Assembly (NCBI GenBank): GCA_964607865.1
Contig: CAZSLZ010000056.1
Coordinates: 1 to 19,047 of the forward strand
Direction of reading: 5' to 3'
DNA length: 19,047 nt
Source: CAZSLZ01 sp964607865
GTDB lineage: Bacteria; Vulcanimicrobiota; JAJTBE01; CAZSLZ01
Shown here: positions 1 to 7,789 of the stretch, in pieces
How the letters are laid out: each line of letters starts with the position of its first letter
Numbering within the stretch: position 1 is the first letter of the stretch
Made by a program: the position numbers and the translations under genes
The notes under the pieces: model-generated
The model's database searches: none
Told to the model about the DNA's origin: nothing
What the model saw: only the letters and a program-made list of their open reading frames with translations

Positions 1-259
1 GTTCGCCTTTTTGAATCTGAATTGTTTTCAACGGAGGAGAAGGTTTCAACTGCAGAATCTTAATAACTGCTTCATTGGCGGCATACCAGCCTGCCAGATT
101 AACCGGGCAATTCTTTTTACCGGTGCAGTACTCCAATTCATTGTCGGTAAAAACTCTTTTTAAAAATCGGGGGCCCCATTTTTCCCGAGCCCGGGATATC
201 CGATCAACTTCCTCAATATCCACACCGGGAACAAATTCATTAACTTGCTTGTAAAACAT
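1..259 (-). CDS. acpS: Holo-ACP synthase (AcpS-type 4'-phosphopantetheinyl transferase), 3' part cut by window edge
   Basis: The 86 visible N-terminal residues fit AcpS, which transfers the phosphopantetheine arm of CoA to a serine of acyl carrier protein in the cytoplasm. Visible marks are GVDIEEVDRI, with the metal-binding Asp expected there, then RFLKRVFTDNELEYC (the family's RVFTxxEL..YC block), then LAGWYAANEAVIKIL, which matches the AGRxAAKEA helix that carries the catalytic Glu. Two usual residues differ: Arg after AG is Trp, and the Lys of AAKEA is Asn. The ATG at 259-257 follows GAGGAAT at a short distance. The gene begins 20 bp after the upstream GGDEF gene stops, so the two are probably co-transcribed. 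The identification rests on motif recognition of a partial protein; a divergent homologue with another carrier substrate is possible. Confidence 0.8.
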   Translation of the reverse strand, partial: MFYKQVNEFVPGVDIEEVDRISRAREKWGPRFLKRVFTDNELEYCTGKKNCPVNLAGWYAANEAVIKILQLKPSPPLKTIQIQKGE

Positions 260-279
260 AATTCCTCAACACCATTATT

Positions 280-2343
280 TTATTTTACGAAAATAGTCTG
301 GTTTCCGCCCTTCTCACCAGCCTCTTCCAGACAGTCGATTGCCTTATTGTAAAGATCTTCCAGTTCCTGGCTGTCCTCGGGCATCGCTGCCAGCCCTATG
401 GACATATGCAGGCCAGCTTCTTTGGCCCAGGACATACCAAACGACCGCATCTCGGCACTCATTCTTATACGTTCCGCCACCAGAATAGCATCTTTTTTCT
501 GGGCATGAACAAATAGAATGGCAAATTGATTTGGAGATAACCTGGTGGGAAGATCCGTCTCTCTGGTATTTGAAAGTAAAATTTCCGACAAATCGGAAAT
601 TAATTTTTTCATGGTTTTTTCATCAGCTTTTTCAGCAAACTGTTCGTAATTTTCAATTTCAATCAGAACCAGGCTGATTGGTATATTATGTCGGATTGAA
701 CGGGCAGCTTCTTCCCGGATTCGCTCTTTAAAGTAAGTTTCATTATACAAACCGGTTTCTTCGTCCATCATCATAACCTGGGTGGCCTTGTCGAAAGCCA
801 TGGCTGTTTTTATGGACGGCACCGCCAGCTTGCAGAAGGATTGCATCAGGTAGGTATCCCGATCCACATAAGCGTTTTCCTGGGGTTTACCCAGATAAAT
901 AACGCCTATGGTTTCATCTCCACTAATAAGAGGAATAACCAGGGCGCTTTTTTCACTCAAAACCAGGGTTGAAATCTCTTTTCCTTCTATTTCCAGGTCG
1001 CCGGTATTAATTTTTACCGGTTTTCTGGTTTCCGCCGCCACGCCCACCGGGCCGTCACCAGGGGGGACATTGTAGTTTACAAAGAAATTGGAATATGGAG
1101 TGCTGGCAGTGGTTGCAGCAAAAACCGGGCCCGATTCAGTCTGTTCCCTGATGAATAATATCGCAGTCTGGGAGGGCACCAACTTAATAGATTCAGCAAT
1201 TATGGAATTATAAGTAGCTTCAATTTCAATATTCCTGTTAATTTTGGAATATGACTCGAATAAACTTTCCCTGGCAGTAAGGGCAGTGTTCAGATGATTA
1301 ATCTGCCCCACCAGCATTTTGATTTTTTCCTGAAGGTCCTGAACCTCGTGCTCCTTTGCCCCAGTGGTTGAAGCAAGCCTGCTTTCCAACTCACGGATAA
1401 TTTCATCCCGCTCTTCTATCAGTTCTTCCCTGGATTTGATGATACCGTCTTTTTCGTTGAGCCTTTCTGTGTATTCATCCACAATTTCCGCCATTTCATT
1501 CTTGAAAAGGGCGGTATCATGTTTTTCGTATTCAACCTGGAGTTCTTTTTCATCAATTTCCGCATTGAGAGTTTCCAATTCGTGCTGAGCCAACTGCAGG
1601 GCTTCCAGCAACTCCTGTTTTTCTCCGTGCATTTCTTCAATTTTTTCTTCCAGCGAATCAATTGCCTTCTGTTTGTTGTTTAATTCAATAAACATATCTT
1701 CATTTTCTTTCTGGGTAGCCTGATGATTTTCAAAAAGTATGTTCTTTTCATCCTGAGATTTTTTGACCAGGTTGATAATATTGTTCTGCTGATCTATGAA
1801 CCATTTAAAACCCAGGTATATGGCAGCGGCAGAGAATAACAGAATGACACTCTGATTCAAAAAAGCACCCAGTTTTAAATCTTTTTGAGGATCATTCTGT
1901 ATAATACCAATTAAAGGTATGATATTCACAAATAAATATGCAATAAAACTTAAAATTCCTATGACCATTGGAAAGAGCATATCAAAATATAATGTTGCCA
2001 CCATGGTAGGCACCAGAAAAGCACAATAAAAGTAAGGGAGGCCGTAATAATAACTCATGAAAAGCCCGGCCAGAACGTCGCTTATTACCAGGAACACCAC
2101 AAAAACTTTGCTGTCATCGAATTTCATTTGAATCATTGAAGCTGTGGCCTGGTATAATAAGAAAACAATAACAAGCACAATGGGAATATCAGCCAGAATC
2201 GGGGGCAGTTCATAAAACAGATACTTTTTTACCCCAAAACCTGTCATAATTATTCCCAGAGTAACAGCGATCCATCTGACAATAAGCAGATAGTTCTTTA
2301 ATTTTGCCCGTATTTCGTTGTATTCGGCTACTTTTGTAATCAT
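280..2343 (-). CDS. Membrane GAF protein with degenerate GGDEF domain (probable c-di-GMP receptor rather than synthase)
   Basis: The 687-residue protein starts with about six hydrophobic segments (roughly residues 18-180). A long charged coiled coil rich in Glu, Lys and Gln follows (about 185-350), then a GAF-like domain (about 360-515) and a GGDEF-fold domain (about 525-687). The GGDEF domain keeps the GLYN-xxYF entry motif and the C-terminal SIGLA and GGN features. The signature loop, however, reads SPNQF at residues 603-607 instead of GGDEF, and the first metal-site block reads LIEIEN rather than L(D)IDxFK. The inhibitory-site motif RxxD is intact as RETD, exactly five residues before the loop. 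This suggests c-di-GMP binding without synthesis, as in PelD, which also has TM, GAF and degenerate GGDEF parts; no pel genes are visible. The ATG follows AGGTG. acpS lies immediately downstream. Confidence 0.9.
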   Translation of the reverse strand: MITKVAEYNEIRAKLKNYLLIVRWIAVTLGIIMTGFGVKKYLFYELPPILADIPIVLVIVFLLYQATASMIQMKFDDSKVFVVFLVISDVLAGLFMSYYYGLPYFYCAFLVPTMVATLYFDMLFPMVIGILSFIAYLFVNIIPLIGIIQNDPQKDLKLGAFLNQSVILLFSAAAIYLGFKWFIDQQNNIINLVKKSQDEKNILFENHQATQKENEDMFIELNNKQKAIDSLEEKIEEMHGEKQELLEALQLAQHELETLNAEIDEKELQVEYEKHDTALFKNEMAEIVDEYTERLNEKDGIIKSREELIEERDEIIRELESRLASTTGAKEHEVQDLQEKIKMLVGQINHLNTALTARESLFESYSKINRNIEIEATYNSIIAESIKLVPSQTAILFIREQTESGPVFAATTASTPYSNFFVNYNVPPGDGPVGVAAETRKPVKINTGDLEIEGKEISTLVLSEKSALVIPLISGDETIGVIYLGKPQENAYVDRDTYLMQSFCKLAVPSIKTAMAFDKATQVMMMDEETGLYNETYFKERIREEAARSIRHNIPISLVLIEIENYEQFAEKADEKTMKKLISDLSEILLSNTRETDLPTRLSPNQFAILFVHAQKKDAILVAERIRMSAEMRSFGMSWAKEAGLHMSIGLAAMPEDSQELEDLYNKAIDCLEEAGEKGGNQTIFVK

Positions 2344-2430
2344 CTGAACACCTGAAATGTTTACACATATATTCTGTAACAGCTTCTTATTTCCTCTGAT
2401 TTATAAATTTAGAATTTATTTAAAAATATC

Positions 2431-2459
2431 TTGCAAAAATTATATAAAAATAGTATTAT
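2431..2459 (+). promoter_or_regulatory. Sigma70-type promoter of mfd
   Basis: TTGCAA (2431-2436) and TATTAT (2454-2459) are separated by exactly 17 bp of AT-rich sequence. They lie about 35 bp before the mfd start in the 151-bp spacer between two divergent genes. TTGCAA is its own reverse complement, but no good -10 at the right distance was found for the opposite strand. Confidence 0.7.
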
Positions 2460-2494
2460 CAATAGTTGGTTGAAAAACGGAAAGGAACATAATT

Positions 2495-5400
2495 TTGAAA
2501 GCTGCCCTGGATCTTTTTAAAAATTCATCTATTTACAACCGGATAAAAAAAGCAATAAACGACGGCAAAAGCCTGGATCTTTCCGGTGTAACCCCTACCT
2601 TCAAGCCTTTCCTGCTTTCGGGCCTATCTTTATCAGGCAGCAGGGGCTTGTTATGGATAACTTCATCCTGGGATAATTGCGAAAAACTTTTTGAAAACAC
2701 CTATCCTTTCTTTCCCGAGGGTATAAACAACCGGCTGGGGGTTTTCCCCGCACTTGGCAAGGCGGGCAACCAGGAGCTTACACCGGCCCTGAGAATGAAA
2801 ATTCTTGAAATGCTCAACGATAAACGGCCGGTTTATATCATAGCACCTTTCAAAGCCCTGTTGCAGGAATGCGAAACTCCAGGGGCTCTAAAAGAAGACT
2901 CCCTGTTATTTAAAACAGGTGAAAACCAGCCTATGGAAGCTGTACAGAACCAGCTGGAATCTATGGGATACAGCAGAAACTACCAGGTTGAAAAGAGAGG
3001 TGAATATTCCCGGCGCGGCGGGATTCTGGATGTTTATCCATCTACTTACAACCCGGTTCGGATTGAGTTTTTCGGCGATGAGGTGGACTCCATCCGCCAT
3101 TTCGATCTGGACTCCCAGATTTCTACAGAAAAAATCAGGCAGATCCGCATCTACCCTCTTCATGAAACCAGGGCAAAATCAAAACTCCTGGATATAATCG
3201 GCAAAGATTATACCCTGGTGGTGGACGACCCATCGGTAATAAAATTTCATGCCACCGAATGGGATATGGAAGAAGGCCGTGATTTATGGAACGATTTTCT
3301 TTATGAGATGAAGGATAAACCCACAATAAATGTTGCTTCCTGGGATTCCCCGCTGGAAGGGGCGATCGATCTCAACACACGCCCCCTGGATTCCATGGGA
3401 GGAAATATAGAAAAACTGCTGGAGAATACCCACAAATGGCAGGAAAACAACGAGGCCATAGTCATCTCCACCCAGCACCACAAGCGGCTGAAGAAATTGA
3501 TGCTGGAAAAAAATATTCCCGATGTTTCCACCAACCCGCAGAAAACGGCAGAACCCGGACAAATCATCCTTTTACCCGGCGATTTCACCACAGGTTTTTT
3601 ATGGCAGGATGTAAATCTTCGCTTTGTAACCGATAAGGAGATTCTGGGAAGAACCCCCCGGAAAAAACGGGTTTTAAGGGCATGGGACAAAACCAAGGCC
3701 ATAGATCTGGAAGAGCTGAAACCCGGAGAACTGGTGGTTCATTTATCTCACGGCCTGGGTAAATTCGTCAGGCTTGCGCACCTGGTTATTCAGGGAGTTA
3801 CCAGAGATTTCGTGGAGCTGGAATACAAAAATAATGACAAACTATTTGTTCCGGTACAGCAACTGGATCTTTTACAAAAATATATAGGACTGGAAAACCG
3901 CGCCGCCACCCTGAACCGACTGGGGGGCTCAGACTGGAAGCGCACCCGCAGCCGGGCTAAAAAAGCCGCCGACGAGATGGCCGACGAACTCATCAAGTTG
4001 TATAGCGAGAGAGAAAGAGCTGTGGGTTATAAATTTTCACCAGACACTTCCTGGCAACTGGAACTGGAGGCCAGTTTCCCATTCGATGAAACCGAGGACC
4101 AGACCAAAGCTATTGATGAGGTTAAAAAAGCTATGGAATCCACCCGGCCCATGGATTTCCTTCTGTGTGGCGATGCGGGTTATGGAAAAACCGAGGTGGC
4201 CTTGCGGGCTGCCTTCAAGGCGGTTCAGGATGGCAAACAGGTGGCCATGATTTCGCCCACCACAATTTTGACCTCCCAGCATTTTGAAACTTTTTCCGAC
4301 CGGTTAAAAACCTTTCCAGCCCATGTGGGTTTATTATCCCGCTTTCGGTCAAGAAAAGAACAACGGGATACAATAAACAGGCTTGCCACCCGTGAAGTTG
4401 ACATTGTAATTGGTACCCACCGGCTGCTTCAAAAAGATATAATGTTTTCGGACCTGGGCCTGGTTATTGTTGACGAGGAACAACATTTCGGTGTAAAGCA
4501 CAAGGAAAAGCTGAAAAAATTGAAAGTGAACGTGGATGTGCTGACCATGACTGCCACCCCGATTCCCCGTACCCTGCATATGGCAATGTCGGGCCTGAGA
4601 GATCTGGTTGTGATTGAAACCCCGCCCGAAGATCGTTTGCCCATAAAAACCTATCTGCACGAATACGACTCCGAACTTATCCGCTCTCTGATTGTAAGAG
4701 AAATGGAACGAGGGGGCCAGGTTTATTTTGTCCATAACCGGGTTCACAATATTGCGAAAATTGCCCAGGATATTCGAAGGGTGGTGCCTTTTGCGAAGGT
4801 TGCGGTTGGCCATGGCCAGATGGATGAAACCGAGTTGGAATCAGTGATGATGGACTTCTATGAGGGAGTTTTTGATGTCCTTGTTTGCACCACAATTATT
4901 GAATCGGGGCTGGATCTTCCCAACGCCAACACCATAATAATCAATAACGCCCAGAATTTCGGCCTTTCCCAATTGTATCAACTCCGGGGGCGTGTGGGGC
5001 GTTCCAACCATCAGGCCTATGCATACCTGCTTTATCCCCCCCATATTGCCTTAAAGGAGGACGCCCAGAAAAGGCTGGAAGCTATTCGGGACTTTTCCCA
5101 CCTGGGCGCTGGTTTCCAGATTGCAATGAAAGATCTGGAAATAAGAGGCGCAGGAAACCTTTTAGGGCCCCAACAGAGCGGATATATAGCTGCGGTTGGG
5201 TTTGAACTGTATTGCCAGATTCTGAAAGAAGCCATCGAAGAAAAACGTGGAATAGAAAGGGAAAGGAAGATTGAAGCGCCTTTAATAGAATTACCGGTGG
5301 ATACATTTATACCCGGAAATTATATTCCCAATTCAAAAATAAAACTTGAAATGTATAGAAAAATTGCCAGGATAGATCATCTGGAAAACCTTCCCAAAAT

Positions 5401-5770
5401 TAAAGAGGAATTCACCGACCGGTTCGGTAAAATTCCCCTTCCCCTGCAGAACCTTTTCAGGGTTCTGAAACTGAAACTGCTGGCGTGGGACCTGGGAGCG
5501 CCCTATGTAAAGGAAGTTGATGGCAAATGCCAGATACTTCTTCCCGGTGTAAGGGATATCTCCCTCAAACAGATACAGAAAATCTATGAAAAAACCAGTT
5601 TGAAATCGTATTTTTACAAATCTATTCTTACCCTGGAAGATATTTTCAAAAAAAAGACCAAAAGCCTGGTTCCCGACAGCGATCGCATCCCGCCCCATAA
5701 ATGGCTTCCCAACCTTGTCAAATTATTACAACTGCTTCTAAATTGGAAACAAAAAGAAAAAATCCAGTAA
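2495..5770 (+). CDS. mfd: Transcription-repair coupling factor (superfamily 2 DNA translocase)
   Basis: Mfd removes RNA polymerase stalled at DNA lesions and recruits UvrA. The 1091-residue protein is slightly shorter than E. coli Mfd (1148). Order of parts: a UvrB-like N-terminus (to about 320, including RGEYSRRGGILDVYP and RIEFFGDEVDSIR); an RNA polymerase-interacting domain (about 403-470, LKPGELVVHLSHGLGKF and KLFVPVQQLDLL); and a RecG-like motor with Walker A GDAGYGKTE (about 558-566), DEEQ box (about 659-662), TATPIPRTLHMAMSGLRD, HGQM (about 773), IIESGLDLPNANT and QLRGRVGRS (about 830). The C-terminal autoinhibitory domain follows (about 945-1060). The start is TTG, chosen because AAAGGA sits 8 bp upstream and the N-terminus aligns with the family. 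It appears monocistronic, with its own promoter; the next gene is convergent and 3 bp away. Confidence 0.98.
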   Translation: MKAALDLFKNSSIYNRIKKAINDGKSLDLSGVTPTFKPFLLSGLSLSGSRGLLWITSSWDNCEKLFENTYPFFPEGINNRLGVFPALGKAGNQELTPALRMKILEMLNDKRPVYIIAPFKALLQECETPGALKEDSLLFKTGENQPMEAVQNQLESMGYSRNYQVEKRGEYSRRGGILDVYPSTYNPVRIEFFGDEVDSIRHFDLDSQISTEKIRQIRIYPLHETRAKSKLLDIIGKDYTLVVDDPSVIKFHATEWDMEEGRDLWNDFLYEMKDKPTINVASWDSPLEGAIDLNTRPLDSMGGNIEKLLENTHKWQENNEAIVISTQHHKRLKKLMLEKNIPDVSTNPQKTAEPGQIILLPGDFTTGFLWQDVNLRFVTDKEILGRTPRKKRVLRAWDKTKAIDLEELKPGELVVHLSHGLGKFVRLAHLVIQGVTRDFVELEYKNNDKLFVPVQQLDLLQKYIGLENRAATLNRLGGSDWKRTRSRAKKAADEMADELIKLYSERERAVGYKFSPDTSWQLELEASFPFDETEDQTKAIDEVKKAMESTRPMDFLLCGDAGYGKTEVALRAAFKAVQDGKQVAMISPTTILTSQHFETFSDRLKTFPAHVGLLSRFRSRKEQRDTINRLATREVDIVIGTHRLLQKDIMFSDLGLVIVDEEQHFGVKHKEKLKKLKVNVDVLTMTATPIPRTLHMAMSGLRDLVVIETPPEDRLPIKTYLHEYDSELIRSLIVREMERGGQVYFVHNRVHNIAKIAQDIRRVVPFAKVAVGHGQMDETELESVMMDFYEGVFDVLVCTTIIESGLDLPNANTIIINNAQNFGLSQLYQLRGRVGRSNHQAYAYLLYPPHIALKEDAQKRLEAIRDFSHLGAGFQIAMKDLEIRGAGNLLGPQQSGYIAAVGFELYCQILKEAIEEKRGIERERKIEAPLIELPVDTFIPGNYIPNSKIKLEMYRKIARIDHLENLPKIKEEFTDRFGKIPLPLQNLFRVLKLKLLAWDLGAPYVKEVDGKCQILLPGVRDISLKQIQKIYEKTSLKSYFYKSILTLEDIFKKKTKSLVPDSDRIPPHKWLPNLVKLLQLLLNWKQKEKIQ

Positions 5771-5773
5771 AAA

Positions 5774-6231
5774 TTACATATCCAGTTCGGGTGGGCACCA
5801 TTTAATGGAATTGCCCCAACCGTTTATCAACAGGCATTTTCCTTCTCCCAGAATAACCTGGTGATTGGTTGATGGTGGCCCGCATGCCCCACACAGAATC
5901 GCAAAATCTTCTCCTCCTGAATTCATGCATGAATTAATGAAATAACAGTTACTGGTGGAAGAACCCGCCGGGCAGTGAGGAACCGTTGAAATATAATCGG
6001 GGTATATCTCCGTCTGGTTCTGGATGGAATCACAGCCTCCCAGATCCTGGCTGGGGTTGTCAGCTTTAACATATTATATGCAGTAAGAATTTGCTTCAGG
6101 TTTGCAATACAGGCAGTCAGTTGCGCCCTCGCCCTCGCCCTGGTAATATTAGGTACAATAATTGAAGCCAGTATTGAAATAATCGCAATGACAATCATAA
6201 GTTCGATAAGAGTAAAACCCTTCTTATTCAT
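5774..6231 (-). pseudogene. Type IV pilin-like (prepilin) gene with a single-base frameshift
   Basis: The first frame, from ATG at 6231, encodes a textbook prepilin N-terminus: short basic leader MNKKG, Phe at +1, Glu at +5 and a hydrophobic helix (MNKKGFTLIELMIVIAIIS). An amphipathic stretch follows, ending in NLKQILTAYNMLK. At about 6065-6067, a TTT run on the plus strand, the coding sense shifts. The next frame continues as ADNPSQDLGGCDSIQNQTE and on to CPPELDM, stopping at 5774-5776. That C-terminal part is Cys-rich and polar, as expected of a disulfide-stabilised pilin head. Restoring one base gives 152 residues; unrepaired, the ORF continues in nonsense to 5923. A longer upstream extension (to 6339) lacks a leader-like N-terminus, so 6231 with AGAGGG upstream is the start. 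It could be a consensus error or a real null allele. Confidence 0.85.
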
Positions 6232-6292
6232 GCTCAAAAACCCTCTTTCTTCAATAATAAACATATACCACAAACTTTTATTAATTACTATT

Positions 6293-6319
6293 ATTATAAA
6301 TATTGATTTGTTTATGCAA
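6293..6319 (-). promoter_or_regulatory. Candidate promoter for the pilin-like gene
   Basis: Reading the minus strand, TTGCAT (plus 6314-6319) is followed by TATAAT (plus 6293-6298) with a 15-bp spacer, about 60 bp before the pilin ATG. The -10 is consensus, but the spacer is short, so this is tentative. Confidence 0.35.
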
Positions 6320-6431
6320 TAAAGCTTTAACGGTTTCATTTAAAAAGAATAGTTAATATAGCAAAACTCCCATGAAACATAAGATTCCGCCCCCTTTATC
6401 TCTTTAAATATAAATTTTTTCCCAAAAGGGA

Positions 6432-6460
6432 TTGACAAATAAAAATAATAGTGGTATTAT
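6432..6460 (+). promoter_or_regulatory. Strong sigma70-type promoter of the rrf2-ferredoxin-fprA-hcp operon
   Basis: TTGACA (6432-6437, full consensus) and TATTAT (6455-6460) are spaced by 17 bp. They lie 44 bp before the TTG start of the Rrf2 regulator. It is the closest match to consensus in the window. Confidence 0.85.
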
Positions 6461-6469
6461 AATACCACT
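6450..6469. promoter_or_regulatory. Perfect 20-bp palindrome overlapping the -10 box: probable Rrf2 operator
   Basis: AGTGGTATTATAATACCACT is a perfect inverted repeat of two 10-bp arms with no spacer. It covers the whole -10 hexamer and the start of transcribed DNA. Rrf2-family dimers bind short inverted repeats at their own promoters, so autorepression is the simplest reading. This is inferred from position and symmetry only. Confidence 0.7.
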
Positions 6470-6504
6470 TTACTAGATAAATAATAGGCAGGGGTGAAAG
6501 ACAG

Positions 6505-6966
6505 TTGTCCAGTTTTGTAAAAATATCCGATGCAGCTTCATTGGCACTGCACACAGCCATACTTTTAGCCACCGAGCCCGGAAAGGTTTTTTCCACCCGG
6601 CAGATCTCGGAGATTCTCCAGGCTTCAGAGAATCATCTTCACAAAGTCTTACAAAGGCTGAATCGCCAGGGAATAGTAAAACCCGTCAGGGGACCTAAAG
6701 GAGGGTATAAACTGGTTAAAGATGGTAATGATATAAATCTTCTGGAAATCTTTCAGGTTATGGAAGGGCCTGTTCAACCCAGGCAATGCCTGTTCGACCA
6801 GCCGGTGTGCTGTCAGAGCAAGTGTTTGCTGGGCGGTTTGATATCCAAGGTAGATAGGGATATTGCAGAAAAAATGAAGCATACGTATCTTTCCGGCCTG
6901 ACCCATCTGTTTAAATGTAAAGTAAGGAGTGAATATAGTGGCCAAACGACAGATCATAAAAATTAA
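6505..6966 (+). CDS. Rrf2-family transcriptional regulator, probable Fe-S sensor (NsrR/IscR-like)
   Basis: The 153-residue protein has the Rrf2 winged-helix N-terminus: LALHTAILLA, FSTRQISEILQASENHLHKVLQRL and the wing VRGPKGGYKL. The effector region follows. It holds Cys95, Cys102, Cys103 and Cys107 in QCLFDQPVCCQSKC, where IscR and NsrR carry their three cluster ligands; spacing differs from both. The start is TTG at 6505, chosen because AGGGGTG (6490-6496) precedes it and the family N-terminus fits. The 3' end overlaps the ferredoxin gene. Lying first in an operon with a flavo-diiron protein and hcp, it is best read as an NO- or redox-responsive repressor of its own operon. Whether it senses NO, O2 or cluster supply cannot be told from sequence. 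Confidence 0.93.
   Translation: MSSFVKISDAASLALHTAILLATEPGKVFSTRQISEILQASENHLHKVLQRLNRQGIVKPVRGPKGGYKLVKDGNDINLLEIFQVMEGPVQPRQCLFDQPVCCQSKCLLGGLISKVDRDIAEKMKHTYLSGLTHLFKCKVRSEYSGQTTDHKN
6924..6929 (+). promoter_or_regulatory. Ribosome binding site deciding the GTG start at 6938
   Basis: AAGGAG at 6924-6929 lies 8 bp before GTG at 6938-6940. A second in-frame GTG at 6929 overlaps the site itself and so cannot use it. Confidence 0.7.
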
Positions 6967-7777
6967 CGAAGAAAAATGCACAGGTTGCGGATTATGTATT
7001 CCCAACTGTCCCGAAGGAGCGTTGCAAATTATTGATGGAAAAGCCAGGCTTGTTTGCGATTTATTCTGCGACGGGCTGGGAGCGTGTATTGGGGAATGCC
7101 CCGAGGAAGCAATTGAAGTTGAAGAGCGCGAAGCTGAGCCTTATGATGAAAGAAGGGTAATGGAAGAAAACATTATTCCCAAGGGTAGAGAAACTATCAT
7201 TGCCCATTTGAAACACCTCAGGGAGCATCAACAGGACGATTTACTGGAACAGGCCATTCAGGTTCTGGAAGAGAAGGAAATTCCTGTACCCAGGTTTGAA
7301 AAAATTGACACCGCAGCATGCGCCGGCGGTGGTTGTCCCGGCTCAAGAATGGTTCAGTTTATTGAGGATATGAGCCAGAGCAGTCCTGAAACCGAGGCCG
7401 GGCCCATGAAGAGCCAACTGAGGCAGTGGCCGGTTCAGTTACAATTATTGAACCCCAATGCAGCCTATTTCAAAAATGCCCATCTGGCAATAACTGCCGA
7501 TTGTGTTCCCTTTGCCTATGCAAACTTTCACGAAAGATTCTTAAAAGGAAAAACATTAATAATTTTATGCCCCAAACTTGATCAGACCCGGGAGATGTAT
7601 ATCGATAAACTGGCCCAAATATTTGAAAACCAGGACATACAATCCGTTTCTATTGTCCATATGGAGGTTCCCTGCTGTTATGGAATAGAGCGGATTGTGG
7701 ATCAGGCGATGAAAAAATCAGGCAGAAACATACTGATTAAAGATTATACCACTTCAATTCAGGGAGAAATAATTTAA
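6938..7777 (+). CDS. Two-[4Fe-4S] ferredoxin-domain protein with C-terminal domain of unknown function, linked to Hcp/flavo-diiron genes
   Basis: The 279-residue cytoplasmic protein opens with CTGCGLCIPNCP (Cys14, 17, 20, 24), a standard [4Fe-4S] motif. A second set follows, CDLFCDGLGACIGECP, spaced C-x3-C-x6-C-x3-C. A charged linker leads to a C-terminal part with isolated Cys in GGGCPG, ADCVPF, ILCPKL and VPCCYGIER, which could bind another cofactor. I do not recognise a characterised enzyme. Position between Rrf2 and the flavo-diiron gene suggests electron supply to FprA and/or Hcp, or a repair role. GTG 6938 is preferred for its AAGGAG; it overlaps the Rrf2 gene by 29 bp, consistent with translational coupling. 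Its TAA stop merges into the AAGGGGG site of the next gene. Confidence 0.88.
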   Translation: MAKRQIIKINEEKCTGCGLCIPNCPEGALQIIDGKARLVCDLFCDGLGACIGECPEEAIEVEEREAEPYDERRVMEENIIPKGRETIIAHLKHLREHQQDDLLEQAIQVLEEKEIPVPRFEKIDTAACAGGGCPGSRMVQFIEDMSQSSPETEAGPMKSQLRQWPVQLQLLNPNAAYFKNAHLAITADCVPFAYANFHERFLKGKTLIILCPKLDQTREMYIDKLAQIFENQDIQSVSIVHMEVPCCYGIERIVDQAMKKSGRNILIKDYTTSIQGEII

Positions 7778-7789
7778 GGGGGTAATTTT

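Noticed and set aside
4349..4813. 154-codon minus-strand ORF inside mfd
   Set aside because: It is a shadow of the conserved mfd motor motifs on the other strand and has no family features.
6232..6339. Longer pilin N-terminus starting at 6339
   Set aside because: It would put a hydrophobic, non-leader sequence before MNKKG, whereas prepilin leaders are short and basic, and it covers the probable promoter.
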